DNA of 64,000 nt from Pseudomonas viridiflava (lineage in GTDB: Bacteria > Pseudomonadota > Gammaproteobacteria > Pseudomonadales > Pseudomonadaceae). The translations under genes and the position numbers were made by a program. Of this stretch, positions 47,363 to 56,282 are shown piece by piece (the first letter of the stretch is position 1; each line of letters starts with the position of its first letter). The stretch lies in contig NZ_UUPU01000078.1 of assembly GCF_900591205.1 (NCBI RefSeq), positions 1-64,000 on the forward strand. The letters are read 5' to 3'. Below the pieces are notes generated by a model. It saw only the letters and a program-made list of their open reading frames with translations. It searched no databases and was not told the origin of the DNA.

Positions 47363-49855
47363 TCACCACTGATAGGTCGCACTTGCCTGCACGGTGCGCT
47401 GTGAGCCATACCAGCACCACGAGTAGGAATAGCACGACGCGACATACTCTTTATTCGCAAGGTTGGTGGCGTTCAGCGCCAGGCGCAGGTTGTCCTTGAG
47501 GTTGGCGATATTCGGAATGTCGTAATGCACCGCCGCATCGAACAGGGTGTAACCCGGCACCTTCAGGGTGTTGGCGGTATCGCCCCAGGACGAACCGACA
47601 TACCGAGCACCCGCCCCCACACCAAAGCCCTTGAGGTTGCCATCATGGAAGGTGTAATCGGCCCATGCCGACGCGGTGTGACGCGGCACGCCGTAGGTGG
47701 TGGTGCCTTCAACCGGGATCGCCGGGCCTACGCCTTTATCGGTGAGGGGCGCGTACTGCACGGTGCTGTTGGATTTGCTCGCACGGTTATCCAGGTAGGC
47801 ATAGGCGGCGGTGATGTCCAGGTTATCGTTGAGGCTGGCCTTGCCTTCCAGTTCAAAGCCACGGGATTGCTGTTCGCCGTCCTGAATGCTGCAACGCCCG
47901 TTGCCGCACAGATGGGTGGGGTCCGGGTCCAGGGTCGGCACGTTGGACTGGCGCAGGTCGAAAATCGCCGCCGTAATAAAGCTGTTGCTGCCTGGAGGCT
48001 GGTACTTGATACCAATCTCGTACTGCTCGCCTTCGGTCGGTTTGAACACCGAGCCGCCGAAACCGGTGCCCGACTGCGGGTTGAACGACTCCGAATAGCT
48101 GGCATATGGCGCCAAGCCATTATCGAACAGATACACCACGCCTATGCGGCCGGTAAACGCCTTGCTGTCCAGGGACGATTTGCTCTTGGCACCGCTCCTG
48201 ATGGTTTTGGTGGTGCTGTCGGTGCTGGCCCAGTCATAACGACCGCCCAGCAACAGCACCCACTTGTCCCATTTCATTTGTTCCTGCAGGTAGACGCCGG
48301 TCTGCTCGCTGCGTGAGGTCGCGTCGGTGGCGAACGCTGGCGTGGTCACAGGCGCGCCGTAGAGCGGATCAAAGATATCCAAAGTCGGGCCCACACCATA
48401 GCCGGCTTTGGTGTCGGTGCTGGTGTTCTGGTAATCGAGGCCCGTCAACAGGGTGTGCTGCAACGGGCCGGTATCGAATCTGGCCTGCACCTGGTTATCG
48501 AGGGTGTAGGCGTCCATATCGACATCGGTGGCGATGGTCGAACGGGTGGAGGTGCGGTAATCCGCCCGCAGGTTGCTGTTGTAGATGCTCCGGTAAACCC
48601 CTTCGGCGCGCAGGTAACGCGCGTTCTGGCGCACGGTCCAGACATCGTTGAAGCGATGTTCGAACGCATAGCCGAGCGAGTAATACTCGCGGTCGCTTTT
48701 TTCGAAATTCTTCTCACCGTCGTAGAAATCCACGTCGATCTTGCGCCCGGTCGGGCTGTGCAACACCGAGCCCCAGGCGGGCACCGAGCCATAAGACGCG
48801 CCCTTGGGGTCCTTCTGGAAATGCCCGAGCAAAGTCAGCGACGTGTCTTCGTCCGGGCGCCAGGTAAAGGCGCTGGACAATGACTGACGGCGGGTCTCGG
48901 TGTGTTCGACCTGGCCGTCGGCATCGTCGAAAAGGCCGGCGACTCGGTAGGAATAAACGCCCTGGTCGTCAATCGGGCCGCTGAGGTCGAAGGTGGTGCG
49001 CTTCTTGTTGAAGGTGCCGTACTCCACGCCCACTTCATGAAACGGCGTGTCCAACGGGCGCTTGGTGACCATATTGATCACCCCGCTCGGCGTGCCCTGC
49101 CCGTACAGCACCGAGGCCGGGCCGCGCAGCACTTCGACACGTTCCAGGTCGAACGCGTCTTTTTGCGGCAATGCATCACGGCTCGATGGCATGCGCAGGC
49201 CGTCTAGGTAAGTCGCTGGCGCGAAGCCGCGAATGGTCAATTGGTCCAGGCGCGAGGCGGTGGCACCACGGGTTTCCGGGACCACGGCGGCGCTGTAGCG
49301 CAGGATCTGGTTGAGGCTCTCGGCGTTCTGTGCGCGCATCTGGTCTTTGGTGACGATGGAGATCGACTGCGGGGTCTCGATCACCGCGGTGTCGGTCTTG
49401 GTGCCCGACAAGCTGCGGGTGGCCACATAGCCGGACACCGGCCCGGTGGGGCTTTCGGCCTGGTACGCGCCGCTGATGGTGGTGGCCTGCAACTCCATGG
49501 CCCCGCCGCTCTGCGCGATGGCTTCGAGGCGGTAGCGGTCGGCGGAAATCTTCAGCGCTTGCAGGCCGCTGCCGGCGAGTAGCTGGGTCAACGCCACATC
49601 GGTGTCGTATTGCCCACTCAGGCCATTGCTGTGCTTGCCGCGTGTCAGGCTTGCGTCGAATGCCAGCACCAGGCCCGCCTGCTCAGCCAGGCTATTGAGC
49701 GCCTGGCTCAAGTCACCGGCCGCAATCGAAAAACTGCGTACGGCGCTGCGGCTTTCTGCGGCGAAGGCGGATTGAACGGCAAGCGACGGCACGGCGGCAA
49801 AAGCCATCGCCACTGACAGGGCCAATGGATGCAAGGGACGAGCAAGGCGCGACAT
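47363..49855 (-). CDS. TonB-dependent siderophore receptor with signalling (STN) domain
   Basis: The 830-residue outer-membrane receptor has a signal peptide (ALSVAMAFAAVPSLAVQSAFA), an N-terminal STN domain (RSFSIAAGDLSQALNSLAEQ, about residues 40-112), the plug (ESPTGPVSGYVATRSLSGTK; TIRGFAPATYLDGL) and a 22-strand barrel ending in aromatic W. STN receptors pass a signal to a FecR-type anti-sigma factor when the ferri-siderophore binds, yet no fecI/fecR pair is next to it here. The neighbour upstream is an Rhs remnant. GCAGGA precedes the ATG by 7 nt. The siderophore is unknown. Confidence 0.92.
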   Translation of the reverse strand: MSRLARPLHPLALSVAMAFAAVPSLAVQSAFAAESRSAVRSFSIAAGDLSQALNSLAEQAGLVLAFDASLTRGKHSNGLSGQYDTDVALTQLLAGSGLQALKISADRYRLEAIAQSGGAMELQATTISGAYQAESPTGPVSGYVATRSLSGTKTDTAVIETPQSISIVTKDQMRAQNAESLNQILRYSAAVVPETRGATASRLDQLTIRGFAPATYLDGLRMPSSRDALPQKDAFDLERVEVLRGPASVLYGQGTPSGVINMVTKRPLDTPFHEVGVEYGTFNKKRTTFDLSGPIDDQGVYSYRVAGLFDDADGQVEHTETRRQSLSSAFTWRPDEDTSLTLLGHFQKDPKGASYGSVPAWGSVLHSPTGRKIDVDFYDGEKNFEKSDREYYSLGYAFEHRFNDVWTVRQNARYLRAEGVYRSIYNSNLRADYRTSTRSTIATDVDMDAYTLDNQVQARFDTGPLQHTLLTGLDYQNTSTDTKAGYGVGPTLDIFDPLYGAPVTTPAFATDATSRSEQTGVYLQEQMKWDKWVLLLGGRYDWASTDSTTKTIRSGAKSKSSLDSKAFTGRIGVVYLFDNGLAPYASYSESFNPQSGTGFGGSVFKPTEGEQYEIGIKYQPPGSNSFITAAIFDLRQSNVPTLDPDPTHLCGNGRCSIQDGEQQSRGFELEGKASLNDNLDITAAYAYLDNRASKSNSTVQYAPLTDKGVGPAIPVEGTTTYGVPRHTASAWADYTFHDGNLKGFGVGAGARYVGSSWGDTANTLKVPGYTLFDAAVHYDIPNIANLKDNLRLALNATNLANKEYVASCYSYSWCWYGSQRTVQASATYQW

Positions 49856-50011
49856 GGGAAATCCTGCGTAATAGAGGTTCTATTAACCATGACGGCCATC
49901 TCGGGAAATCGGGCAAGGATGCGAGCGATTTTTATTTGAGATTTTTACGGCGGCCCAGCTGCAATCAGGTTTATCGCTTTTTTATGTAGGTCTCAGGGGG
50001 GATTTTTCGCG

Positions 50012-50944
50012 GGACAGACGGCCAGCTATCGCTATGACCCGTTTGGGCGGCGCATCAGCAAAACCGTGGACGGCAAAACCACAGAGTTTTTCTGGCAAGG
50101 CGACAAGCTGATTGCCGAACACCATGCGGAGCGCCATCGCAGCTATATCTACGAACCGGACAGCTTCCGGCCGTTAGCCCTGCTGGAAGGTTTCGGCCCA
50201 AAACAAACCAAGCCGTTCTACTACCAACTCGACCACCTCGGCACCCCACAGGAACTCACCACTCCCGACGGCGAAATCGTCTGGTCCGCCCACTACCGCG
50301 CCTACGGCGAAATCGCCCGCCTCGACGTCGGAAAAATCGACAACCCGCTGCGTTTCCAGGGCCAGTACTTCGATCAGGAAAGCGGGCTGCACTACAACCG
50401 CCATCGCTACTACAATCCGGATATTGGTCGGTATCTCACGCCGGACCCGGTGAAGCTGGCGGGTGGGATTAACGCGTACCAGTACGTGCCCAATCCTACG
50501 GGGTGGGTGGATCCGCTGGGATTGAGTTCTTGCCCAGGCGGTGATGGATGTAAACCAGCGCAACACGCGGCGAGTCCGACCAAACACGCAAACGTTAACG
50601 GGGGGGAGCCAACGCTACCCGCTCCCGCCTTAAACCAAGAAAAAACCGCCAGAGTAAGACATTACACAAGCAGAGCGGGCTCGAACGGAATTGAAAAAGA
50701 AGGAGTGATATTGGCTCAAGATAACAATAGAGTTTATCTTGAGCCTGCAAAAAGCAAAGTACTGAGTCCTAAAGACGCACAGGAAAAATATCAGATCGAC
50801 AGAAGTAAAGGCCGAGATTACATTGAATTCGATGTACCTGAATCACAACTGGAGATGGTGAGAAACCCTAGATACAATACTATGGAGCTAACCGTAAAAG
50901 GAAACCTGACATTAAACAACCCTACGTTCACGAGGAGAAAGTAA
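50012..50944 (+). pseudogene. 5'-truncated Rhs protein with C-terminal toxin domain (HYD1-like ART)
   Basis: The frame opens with Rhs repeat sequence (GQTASYRYDPFGRRISKTV) and runs through the core end (RYYNPDIGRYLTPDPVKLAG, then NPTGWVDPLGL), after which a variable domain of ~115 residues follows. The Rhs shell is missing: less than 200 residues of the usual >1000 remain, and no start with a ribosome site is visible (GTG at 50066 has none). The tip reads VRHYTSRAGSNGIEKEGVIL and resembles the Tox-ART-HYD1 ADP-ribosyltransferase group. Its DNA is AT-rich compared with the core, as usual for swapped Rhs tips. It may be silent stock for recombination with a complete rhs gene. Confidence 0.8.
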
Positions 50945-51576
50945 TGCTAGAGCAAAATAAAAACATAGCCCTCACTGGCGAAGAAGCACTGGACGTTCTC
51001 AGAGAGATCGAGTTCATACTAATTTCTCTACACAAAATGGGTAGCTACTACGCTGAGAAACCTGGCGCAACTGAAGAGTATCGTAGGGCAACTACCGACT
51101 TCATAGACGACTGCGCTATCACTCAGCGCCTGGGAAAAGTACGAACGATCATTTCCAAAAATTTTGATGATACTCTGGGCGATGATGACATGGACGATAT
51201 AGAAAGGTATTGCTCCGATTTGAAATTCTGGAAACCCGATCAACCACTGAACAGAAAAGAACACGAGAAAGAGGCAATCGAGTTCTCAGGAGGAGCCATT
51301 CAGCAAATAACTTGCAAGCACAACGAGTTACTAGTGATCGTTACCAATCTACAACATGAACATTTACTGATCACCTTTCAAAACTCCGTGGCATTCCACG
51401 GCACTGGTGCGGTCGGAGCCGAAATATCTGGCATTTATGAAGAAAAAGACCCCAGCATTCAGCTAGACGCGAAGCGCATCAAGAAAAATGAAAAAAGTTA
51501 CAGCTTCAAATCAAGCAAAGACGAAGGAAATATTTTTACAGTATTTGCAGACACCTACAGAATTGAAAAAATATGA
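50944..51576 (+). CDS. Candidate immunity protein for the Rhs toxin tip
   Basis: This 210-residue soluble acidic protein starts at ATG 50944, sharing a base with the toxin stop (TAATG), so its translation is coupled to the toxin reading frame. It is AT-rich (K/E/I/N-rich product, e.g. GDDDMDDIERYCSDLKFW) like the toxin tip. No named domain is recognised. Its position directly behind a polymorphic toxin tip is the sole but strong basis for calling it the cognate immunity protein. Confidence 0.72.
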   Translation: MLEQNKNIALTGEEALDVLREIEFILISLHKMGSYYAEKPGATEEYRRATTDFIDDCAITQRLGKVRTIISKNFDDTLGDDDMDDIERYCSDLKFWKPDQPLNRKEHEKEAIEFSGGAIQQITCKHNELLVIVTNLQHEHLLITFQNSVAFHGTGAVGAEISGIYEEKDPSIQLDAKRIKKNEKSYSFKSSKDEGNIFTVFADTYRIEKI

Positions 51577-51926
51577 ACAAACAAAAATAATCGCTTTTTT
51601 AAAAAATCTTGAGATTATCTAAAGGATGACAAAAGGAAGACCCAAAACCAACTTCGTCTTTTATCAGAGATCTAAAAGAGCAAAATCACCCCCTCCATAA
51701 AATATACCGAGAGAAGTTACATTGTTTTTTTGGAAGAGATACTCAGAAACGCCTCCATTACTTACGACCTTTACGAAGTCCAGATTGGGACGACGCATAA
51801 TACTGAATTCAGGGCGCCGTACAATCAACCTAACCCACACAACTCAGCGACAAGAAATAAATTAATCCAGCTAAAAATCGTAACCATCAATAAGCGCACT
51901 GATCTTTTATGCCTCTACCCCCCCCT
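51577..51926. other. AT-rich stretch downstream of the immunity gene
   Basis: Nothing in this 350 bp looks like a complete gene: a + strand frame from 51730 has no ribosome site and runs into the next, opposite gene. The sequence is AT-rich and fits remains of an older Rhs tip/immunity cassette, but no homology is visible to me. It ends in a run of eight C (51918-51925) before the convergent gene's stop. Confidence 0.5.
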
Positions 51927-52364
51927 TCATCCCCACGCCACCACCAACAACCCTACCCCCAACACCAAACACAACGGCGAATAAAACCACGTATCCAACC
52001 GAGCAAACCGCGACCCACCGACTTTCTTGAAAAAACCCACCAACTCCGAATCCCCAATCGCCCTCGCAAACATCACCAGCGCGATCGCGCTGATCCCCCA
52101 TTGCAACGCGCCATGGGACACCGCCGAGAAGTACAACCCCGCCCGCAGGCAGACCAACAGTGCAATCGCCACCAAGCCCATTGCCACCAAAAAAGTACCT
52201 AGCGCCGAGGGCTTGAACGCTGGCTTTGGCCCGCGGGCGAATTCGCCGGGGAGTTGGGGGATGGCGGCGAGGCTGCCGAGTTTGCCGCCGGCGGCCCAGT
52301 ACAAATGCACCATGCTGATGCAGGTGAAAACCCCGACGATCCATCGTGCGATCACAAAGCTCAT
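51927..52364 (-). CDS. DUF3995-like four-helix membrane protein
   Basis: The 145-residue protein has four membrane helices (about residues 5-22, 50-70, 80-98, 120-142) and the conserved N-terminal IARWIVGVFTCISMVHLYWA segment, matching the DUF3995 family of unknown function. AGGGAGCGCC precedes the ATG at 52364. The 3' half (51927-52080) is strongly depleted of G on the + strand, while the 5' half is normal, the same pattern as at the ends of cti and of the gene at 38742. Confidence 0.75.
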   Translation of the reverse strand: MSFVIARWIVGVFTCISMVHLYWAAGGKLGSLAAIPQLPGEFARGPKPAFKPSALGTFLVAMGLVAIALLVCLRAGLYFSAVSHGALQWGISAIALVMFARAIGDSELVGFFKKVGGSRFARLDTWFYSPLCLVLGVGLLVVAWG

Positions 52365-52457
52365 GGCTGGCGCTCCCTGAAAAGGTGCGAAACAGGATAG
52401 TCGCCCTGAGATTTTTTGCAGGCATTTCGTCGGCGGCTGATGGTAAAGTGCCGCCCC

Positions 52458-52847
52458 ATGAAAATCGCTCGTGCCGATCGCTCGCTCATTGCCTGGATGC
52501 TCTATTGCTGCGTCCTGTTCAATGTGTTCGCCTGCAGTATTGGTCACGGGCAGATGGTGGGGATGCAGCTCAATGGCATCGGCGGGCAGTTCTGTACCGT
52601 GGACCCGCGCACCCAGGCGCCCAAGCCGTCCAACTCCACCGATGAGAATTTGCCCACGCTGTCCAAGGCGTTTGGTTGCCCGCTGTGTTCCACTGGAGGT
52701 ATGGGCCCGGCGCTCAATTCCAGCCTGAATGTGGCGGTTTTACCGCAACCCCACGCGCCACCACCGGCGATCGTGGCCGCCGCCGACATCCCTGCCCGCT
52801 TCACTTGGCCCACGGCCCATCCGCGTGCGCCGCCCGCTTTCGCCTGA
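52458..52847 (+). CDS. DUF2946 protein
   Basis: The 129-residue protein has an N-terminal hydrophobic segment (LIAWMLYCCVLFNVFACSIG), a CPLC motif (about residue 73) and the proline-rich C-terminus HPRAPPAFA typical of DUF2946. Such proteins are often found beside TonB receptors and copper genes, which fits the receptor gene 94 bp downstream on the same strand. A metal-related role in the envelope is inferred from that context and from the Cys/His residues. Confidence 0.78.
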   Translation: MKIARADRSLIAWMLYCCVLFNVFACSIGHGQMVGMQLNGIGGQFCTVDPRTQAPKPSNSTDENLPTLSKAFGCPLCSTGGMGPALNSSLNVAVLPQPHAPPPAIVAAADIPARFTWPTAHPRAPPAFA

Positions 52848-52941
52848 TCCCTTCGCTTTCTGATTTGCACCGACCACCGTTTCCGCGAGGAAGTACGAGC
52901 GGCCGTGCGTTGTTTTCAGCCAAGTTTTTCAGGATTAAACC

Positions 52942-55068
52942 ATGAAACATTTACCTCTGTTGGCGGGCCTGTTCGGCTGCCTGCCTGTCTGCGCCTGGGC
53001 AATTGAACTGGCACCCACCACTATTGATGGCGAGCAGGCTGCCGAACCCGGCCTGGCCTTGGACCAGTCCAGCGGCGCGGCCTCAAAGCTCGGGCTGAGT
53101 GTGCGCGAAACCCCGGCTTCGGTGGCCATCGCCAACCGTAACGATATCGAGCGCCATGGCGCCAAGACGTTTCGCGATGCGGCCAATACCTTGCCCGGCG
53201 TCAACGCCAGCGCGCCGCCAGGCTTTGGCGGTTTTGTGTCTTATCGTGGATTTACCAGCAGCCAGATCACGCAGATGTTCAACGGTATCAATGTCGCTAC
53301 GGGCCTGGCCCGGCCGGTAGATGCCTGGATCTATGACCGAGTGGAACTGGTGGGCGGCCCCTCCTCCCTGATCAACGGCGCCGGCTCGGTCGGCGGCTCG
53401 CTCAACTACGTGACCAAGCTGGCCACGCGTGAAGAACAGGCCGCCGAGGGCCAACTCACCTATGGCAGCTATGACACCGCAGGCATGGCCTTCGGCGTCA
53501 ACCACGCCCTGACCGAGCCCGGTGCCGAGGTTCAGCATTACGCCCGCCTGGATGTCAGCCGCAACACCAACCACAGCTACATCGACCGCGACCAGCGAGA
53601 CGCCTGGAGCCTGGCGTTTTCGCTGCTCAGCGACCTCACCCCCAACCTGTCCCACACCCTGGCGCTGGAATACCAGGATGAGCATGAAGACAGCCCCTAC
53701 TGGGGCACGCCGGTGCTCAACCCCAAGGCCGGCGAGTTGAAGATCGACAAGCACAACCGTTTCAACAACTACAACGTCGCCGATGGCCGTTATGAACAGC
53801 GCACGATCTGGGCACGCTCGATCATCGACTACCGCATCAACGACAGCACCACCCTGAAAAACACGCTCTACCACCTGGACAGCCAGCGCGATTACCGCAA
53901 CCTGGAAACCTACCAGTACAACGCCGACAACAGCGCAGTGAACCGCTCCACCGCCTACCAGGTGCGCCATCAGGGCGAACAGAACGGCAACCAGTTCGAG
54001 CTGCGGCATGAGGATAACGTGTTCGGCCTGTCGACTACCTGGTCCGGCGGTTTCGAGTACAAGGTCAACAGCACCACCAACACTCCGTTGAATGTGCCAG
54101 GCAACAGCAGCGTGGACCCGAACACCTTCAACCCGGGGCACTTCTACGATATCCCGCGAACCCAAGAGAACTATGGCAAGGACAAGACCAACGAAGTCAC
54201 CACCAAGGCGTTGTTCGTGGAGAATCGCCTGGGCCTCACCGATAAACTCTCGCTGCTGAGCGGCCTGCGTTACGACGCCATCGACCTGGATATGACCAAC
54301 CACCGCGTGGTCACGGCAACCAACCCACGGCACTTCACGCGCAGTTGGGAACCGCTGACCGGCCGCGTGGGCCTGACTTACCAGTTCATCCCCTCGGCCA
54401 ATGTGTATGTGCAATACAGCACCGCCGCCGAGCAGCCGAGCACCACCACTCAAGTGTTCGACGTCTCCACGGGCAAACAATGGGAAGTGGGCAGCAAGTT
54501 CGATTACCTCGGCGGGCGCGGCTCGGCCACGGTTGCCGCCTACAAAATAGAGCGCAAGGACTTTGCCGTCACCGACCCGCAGGACCCCACCAGCAGCATC
54601 CCGGTCGGCGCACAGTCGTCCAGGGGGATCGAGTTGGCCAGCTCATTGCGCATCACGCCAAGGCTGCTGGCGGAAGGCAACTTCGCCTGGGTAGATGCCG
54701 AGTACGACGAGTTCAACGAAAAGACCGCCAGCGGCGCGGTGGTGTCGCGTAAGGGCAACACGCCGACCAACGTGCCCAAGCGCGTGGGCAACCTGTGGCT
54801 GACCTATGATTTTGCCGAGGACTGGCAAGGCGGCGTGGACGCGCGGTATGTGGCGCAGGTGTATGCCGATAACGCGAATACCCAGACGGTGCCGGCCTAC
54901 ACGCTGTTCGGAACATTCCTGCGCTACAAAGTGGACGCGCATACCTCGCTCACCGGCCGCGTGCGCAACCTGACGAACGAGGTGTATGCCGAGTTTGCCC
55001 ATGTCTCGCCGGCGTACTATCTGGGCTCGCCAAGGACCTTCGAACTGGCGGTACAAACCCGGTTCTGA
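52942..55068 (+). CDS. TonB-dependent outer-membrane receptor
   Basis: The 708-residue protein has a signal peptide (LPLLAGLFGCLPVCAWA), a plug domain (VRETPASVAIANRNDIERHG; GGFVSYRGFTSSQITQMFNG) and a beta-barrel ending in an aromatic (VQTRF), as in siderophore-type TonB receptors. It lacks the STN domain present in the receptor at 47363. The DUF2946 gene in front suggests a metal such as copper or zinc rather than a classical siderophore, but this is an inference. CAGGATTAAACC precedes the ATG. Confidence 0.9.
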   Translation: MKHLPLLAGLFGCLPVCAWAIELAPTTIDGEQAAEPGLALDQSSGAASKLGLSVRETPASVAIANRNDIERHGAKTFRDAANTLPGVNASAPPGFGGFVSYRGFTSSQITQMFNGINVATGLARPVDAWIYDRVELVGGPSSLINGAGSVGGSLNYVTKLATREEQAAEGQLTYGSYDTAGMAFGVNHALTEPGAEVQHYARLDVSRNTNHSYIDRDQRDAWSLAFSLLSDLTPNLSHTLALEYQDEHEDSPYWGTPVLNPKAGELKIDKHNRFNNYNVADGRYEQRTIWARSIIDYRINDSTTLKNTLYHLDSQRDYRNLETYQYNADNSAVNRSTAYQVRHQGEQNGNQFELRHEDNVFGLSTTWSGGFEYKVNSTTNTPLNVPGNSSVDPNTFNPGHFYDIPRTQENYGKDKTNEVTTKALFVENRLGLTDKLSLLSGLRYDAIDLDMTNHRVVTATNPRHFTRSWEPLTGRVGLTYQFIPSANVYVQYSTAAEQPSTTTQVFDVSTGKQWEVGSKFDYLGGRGSATVAAYKIERKDFAVTDPQDPTSSIPVGAQSSRGIELASSLRITPRLLAEGNFAWVDAEYDEFNEKTASGAVVSRKGNTPTNVPKRVGNLWLTYDFAEDWQGGVDARYVAQVYADNANTQTVPAYTLFGTFLRYKVDAHTSLTGRVRNLTNEVYAEFAHVSPAYYLGSPRTFELAVQTRF

Positions 55069-55085
55069 ACGCATCACCGCAGGAG

Positions 55086-55133
55086 CCCGGCTTGCCGGCG
55101 ATGGCGACTTCAAGTGCGCTATCGCCGGCACGT
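55086..55133. repeat. Degenerate REP pair
   Basis: GCCCGGCTTGCCGGCGATGG and its partial inverse (GCTATCGCCGGCACG) form an imperfect hairpin between the convergent ends of the TonB receptor and the binding-protein gene. It could terminate both. Confidence 0.6.
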
Positions 55134-55145
55134 GCAAGCGCATTC

Positions 55146-56150
55146 TTATTTCAAGCTCGCCTCAACTTTCTGCGCCACATCCTCCGTCAACCACGCCTTC
55201 CACACCTCAGGATGTTCCTTGAGAAACGCCTGAGCCACATCCCGTGGCGCGCTGTGATTTTCGCTCATGGTCGCCAAGGCTTTGTTCAGCGGTTCGATCG
55301 GAAACTCCACCTTCTCGAAAAACTCGGTTATCTGCGGATGTTCCTTCTGGAACGGCGTGGACACGCCGATGCTCAACTTCGATGCCAGGGACCGTGTAGG
55401 TTTTGGATCGGGGTTATCCGCATCCGTCAGCGTCTTCCATGCCTCGGCATCAAACGGAGGTTCTTCCAACTGGATCAACTTGTAGCGCCCCATCAGAGGC
55501 GTCGGCGACCAGTAGTAGAACAACACCGGCTTGCCGCGGCGGATTGACGAAGCAATTTCGGCGTCCAGCGCAGCGCCCGAACCACTGCGAAAGTTCACAT
55601 AGCTGTCGTCCAGGCCATAGGCTTTGAGTTTTTGTTTGTTGACCACTTCCGAGGTCCAGCCGATGGGGCTGTTGAGAAAGCGCCCTTTGCCTGGGGACTC
55701 CGGGTCCTTGAACACATCCTTGTAGCGGGCCAGGTCCTGCACGCTTTTGAGCTCCGGTGCCAGCGGCTTGATGCCTTTGGCCGGGTCACCCTTGACCACG
55801 TATTCCGGCACCCACCAGCCCTCGGTGGCGCCCTTGACCGTGTCCCCCAGGCCCACCACTTTGCCCTCAGCCTCAGCCTTGACCCACACTGGGCTGCGGC
55901 CGGCCCACTCTTCGGCGATGACCTGGATATCGTTCTTGGCCAGGGCGGTTTCCAGGGTGATGGTGGTGCCGGGCAACGTGTCGGTGGGCAAGTCATAGCC
56001 CTTCTCGACAATCACCCGCAGTACTTCGGTAATAAGACTGCCGCTTTCCCAGTTCAGGTCGGCAAAGTGTACCGGCGCCTCGGCGGCCGAAACCGGCAAC
56101 GTGGCCATCGACAGCCCCAACGCAGCCAACAGCGTTCTCAATCCTTTCAT
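55146..56150 (-). CDS. Glycine betaine/proline-type ABC substrate-binding protein
   Basis: The 334-residue protein has a signal peptide (LLAALGLSMATLPVSAA) and the OpuAC/ProX fold: VHFADLNWESGSLITEVLRV at the start, EEWAGRSPVWVKAEAEGKV, and the aromatic-rich segments (GATEGWWVPEYVV; FYYWSPTPLMGRYKL) that cage quaternary ammonium groups. No permease or ATPase gene is adjacent, so it is an orphan binding protein that probably serves a transporter elsewhere (choline, betaine or carnitine). Confidence 0.9.
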   Translation of the reverse strand: MKGLRTLLAALGLSMATLPVSAAEAPVHFADLNWESGSLITEVLRVIVEKGYDLPTDTLPGTTITLETALAKNDIQVIAEEWAGRSPVWVKAEAEGKVVGLGDTVKGATEGWWVPEYVVKGDPAKGIKPLAPELKSVQDLARYKDVFKDPESPGKGRFLNSPIGWTSEVVNKQKLKAYGLDDSYVNFRSGSGAALDAEIASSIRRGKPVLFYYWSPTPLMGRYKLIQLEEPPFDAEAWKTLTDADNPDPKPTRSLASKLSIGVSTPFQKEHPQITEFFEKVEFPIEPLNKALATMSENHSAPRDVAQAFLKEHPEVWKAWLTEDVAQKVEASLK

Positions 56151-56282
56151 GCCTTAGCACCTCGCGATCTCGCAGCCAATAGCGGACGGCTTTGCTGCCT
56201 ATGCGCGAAGCCTCTGAATAGTTAAGTCAACTCAACTGTAGTAGAGGTTCCGGGAGATAAGAATGTACAGGGTGTTTATAAA

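Noticed and set aside
49856..50011. Fur box upstream of the TonB receptor gene at 47363-49855
   Set aside because: The AT-rich part (49928-49990) lacks a recognisable 19-bp palindrome of the GATAATGAT type, so iron control cannot be claimed from sequence.
51730..51984. Small + strand frame of 84 codons downstream of the immunity gene
   Set aside because: No ribosome site, low-complexity proline/threonine product in its second half, and it overlaps the 3' end of the convergent DUF3995-like gene.
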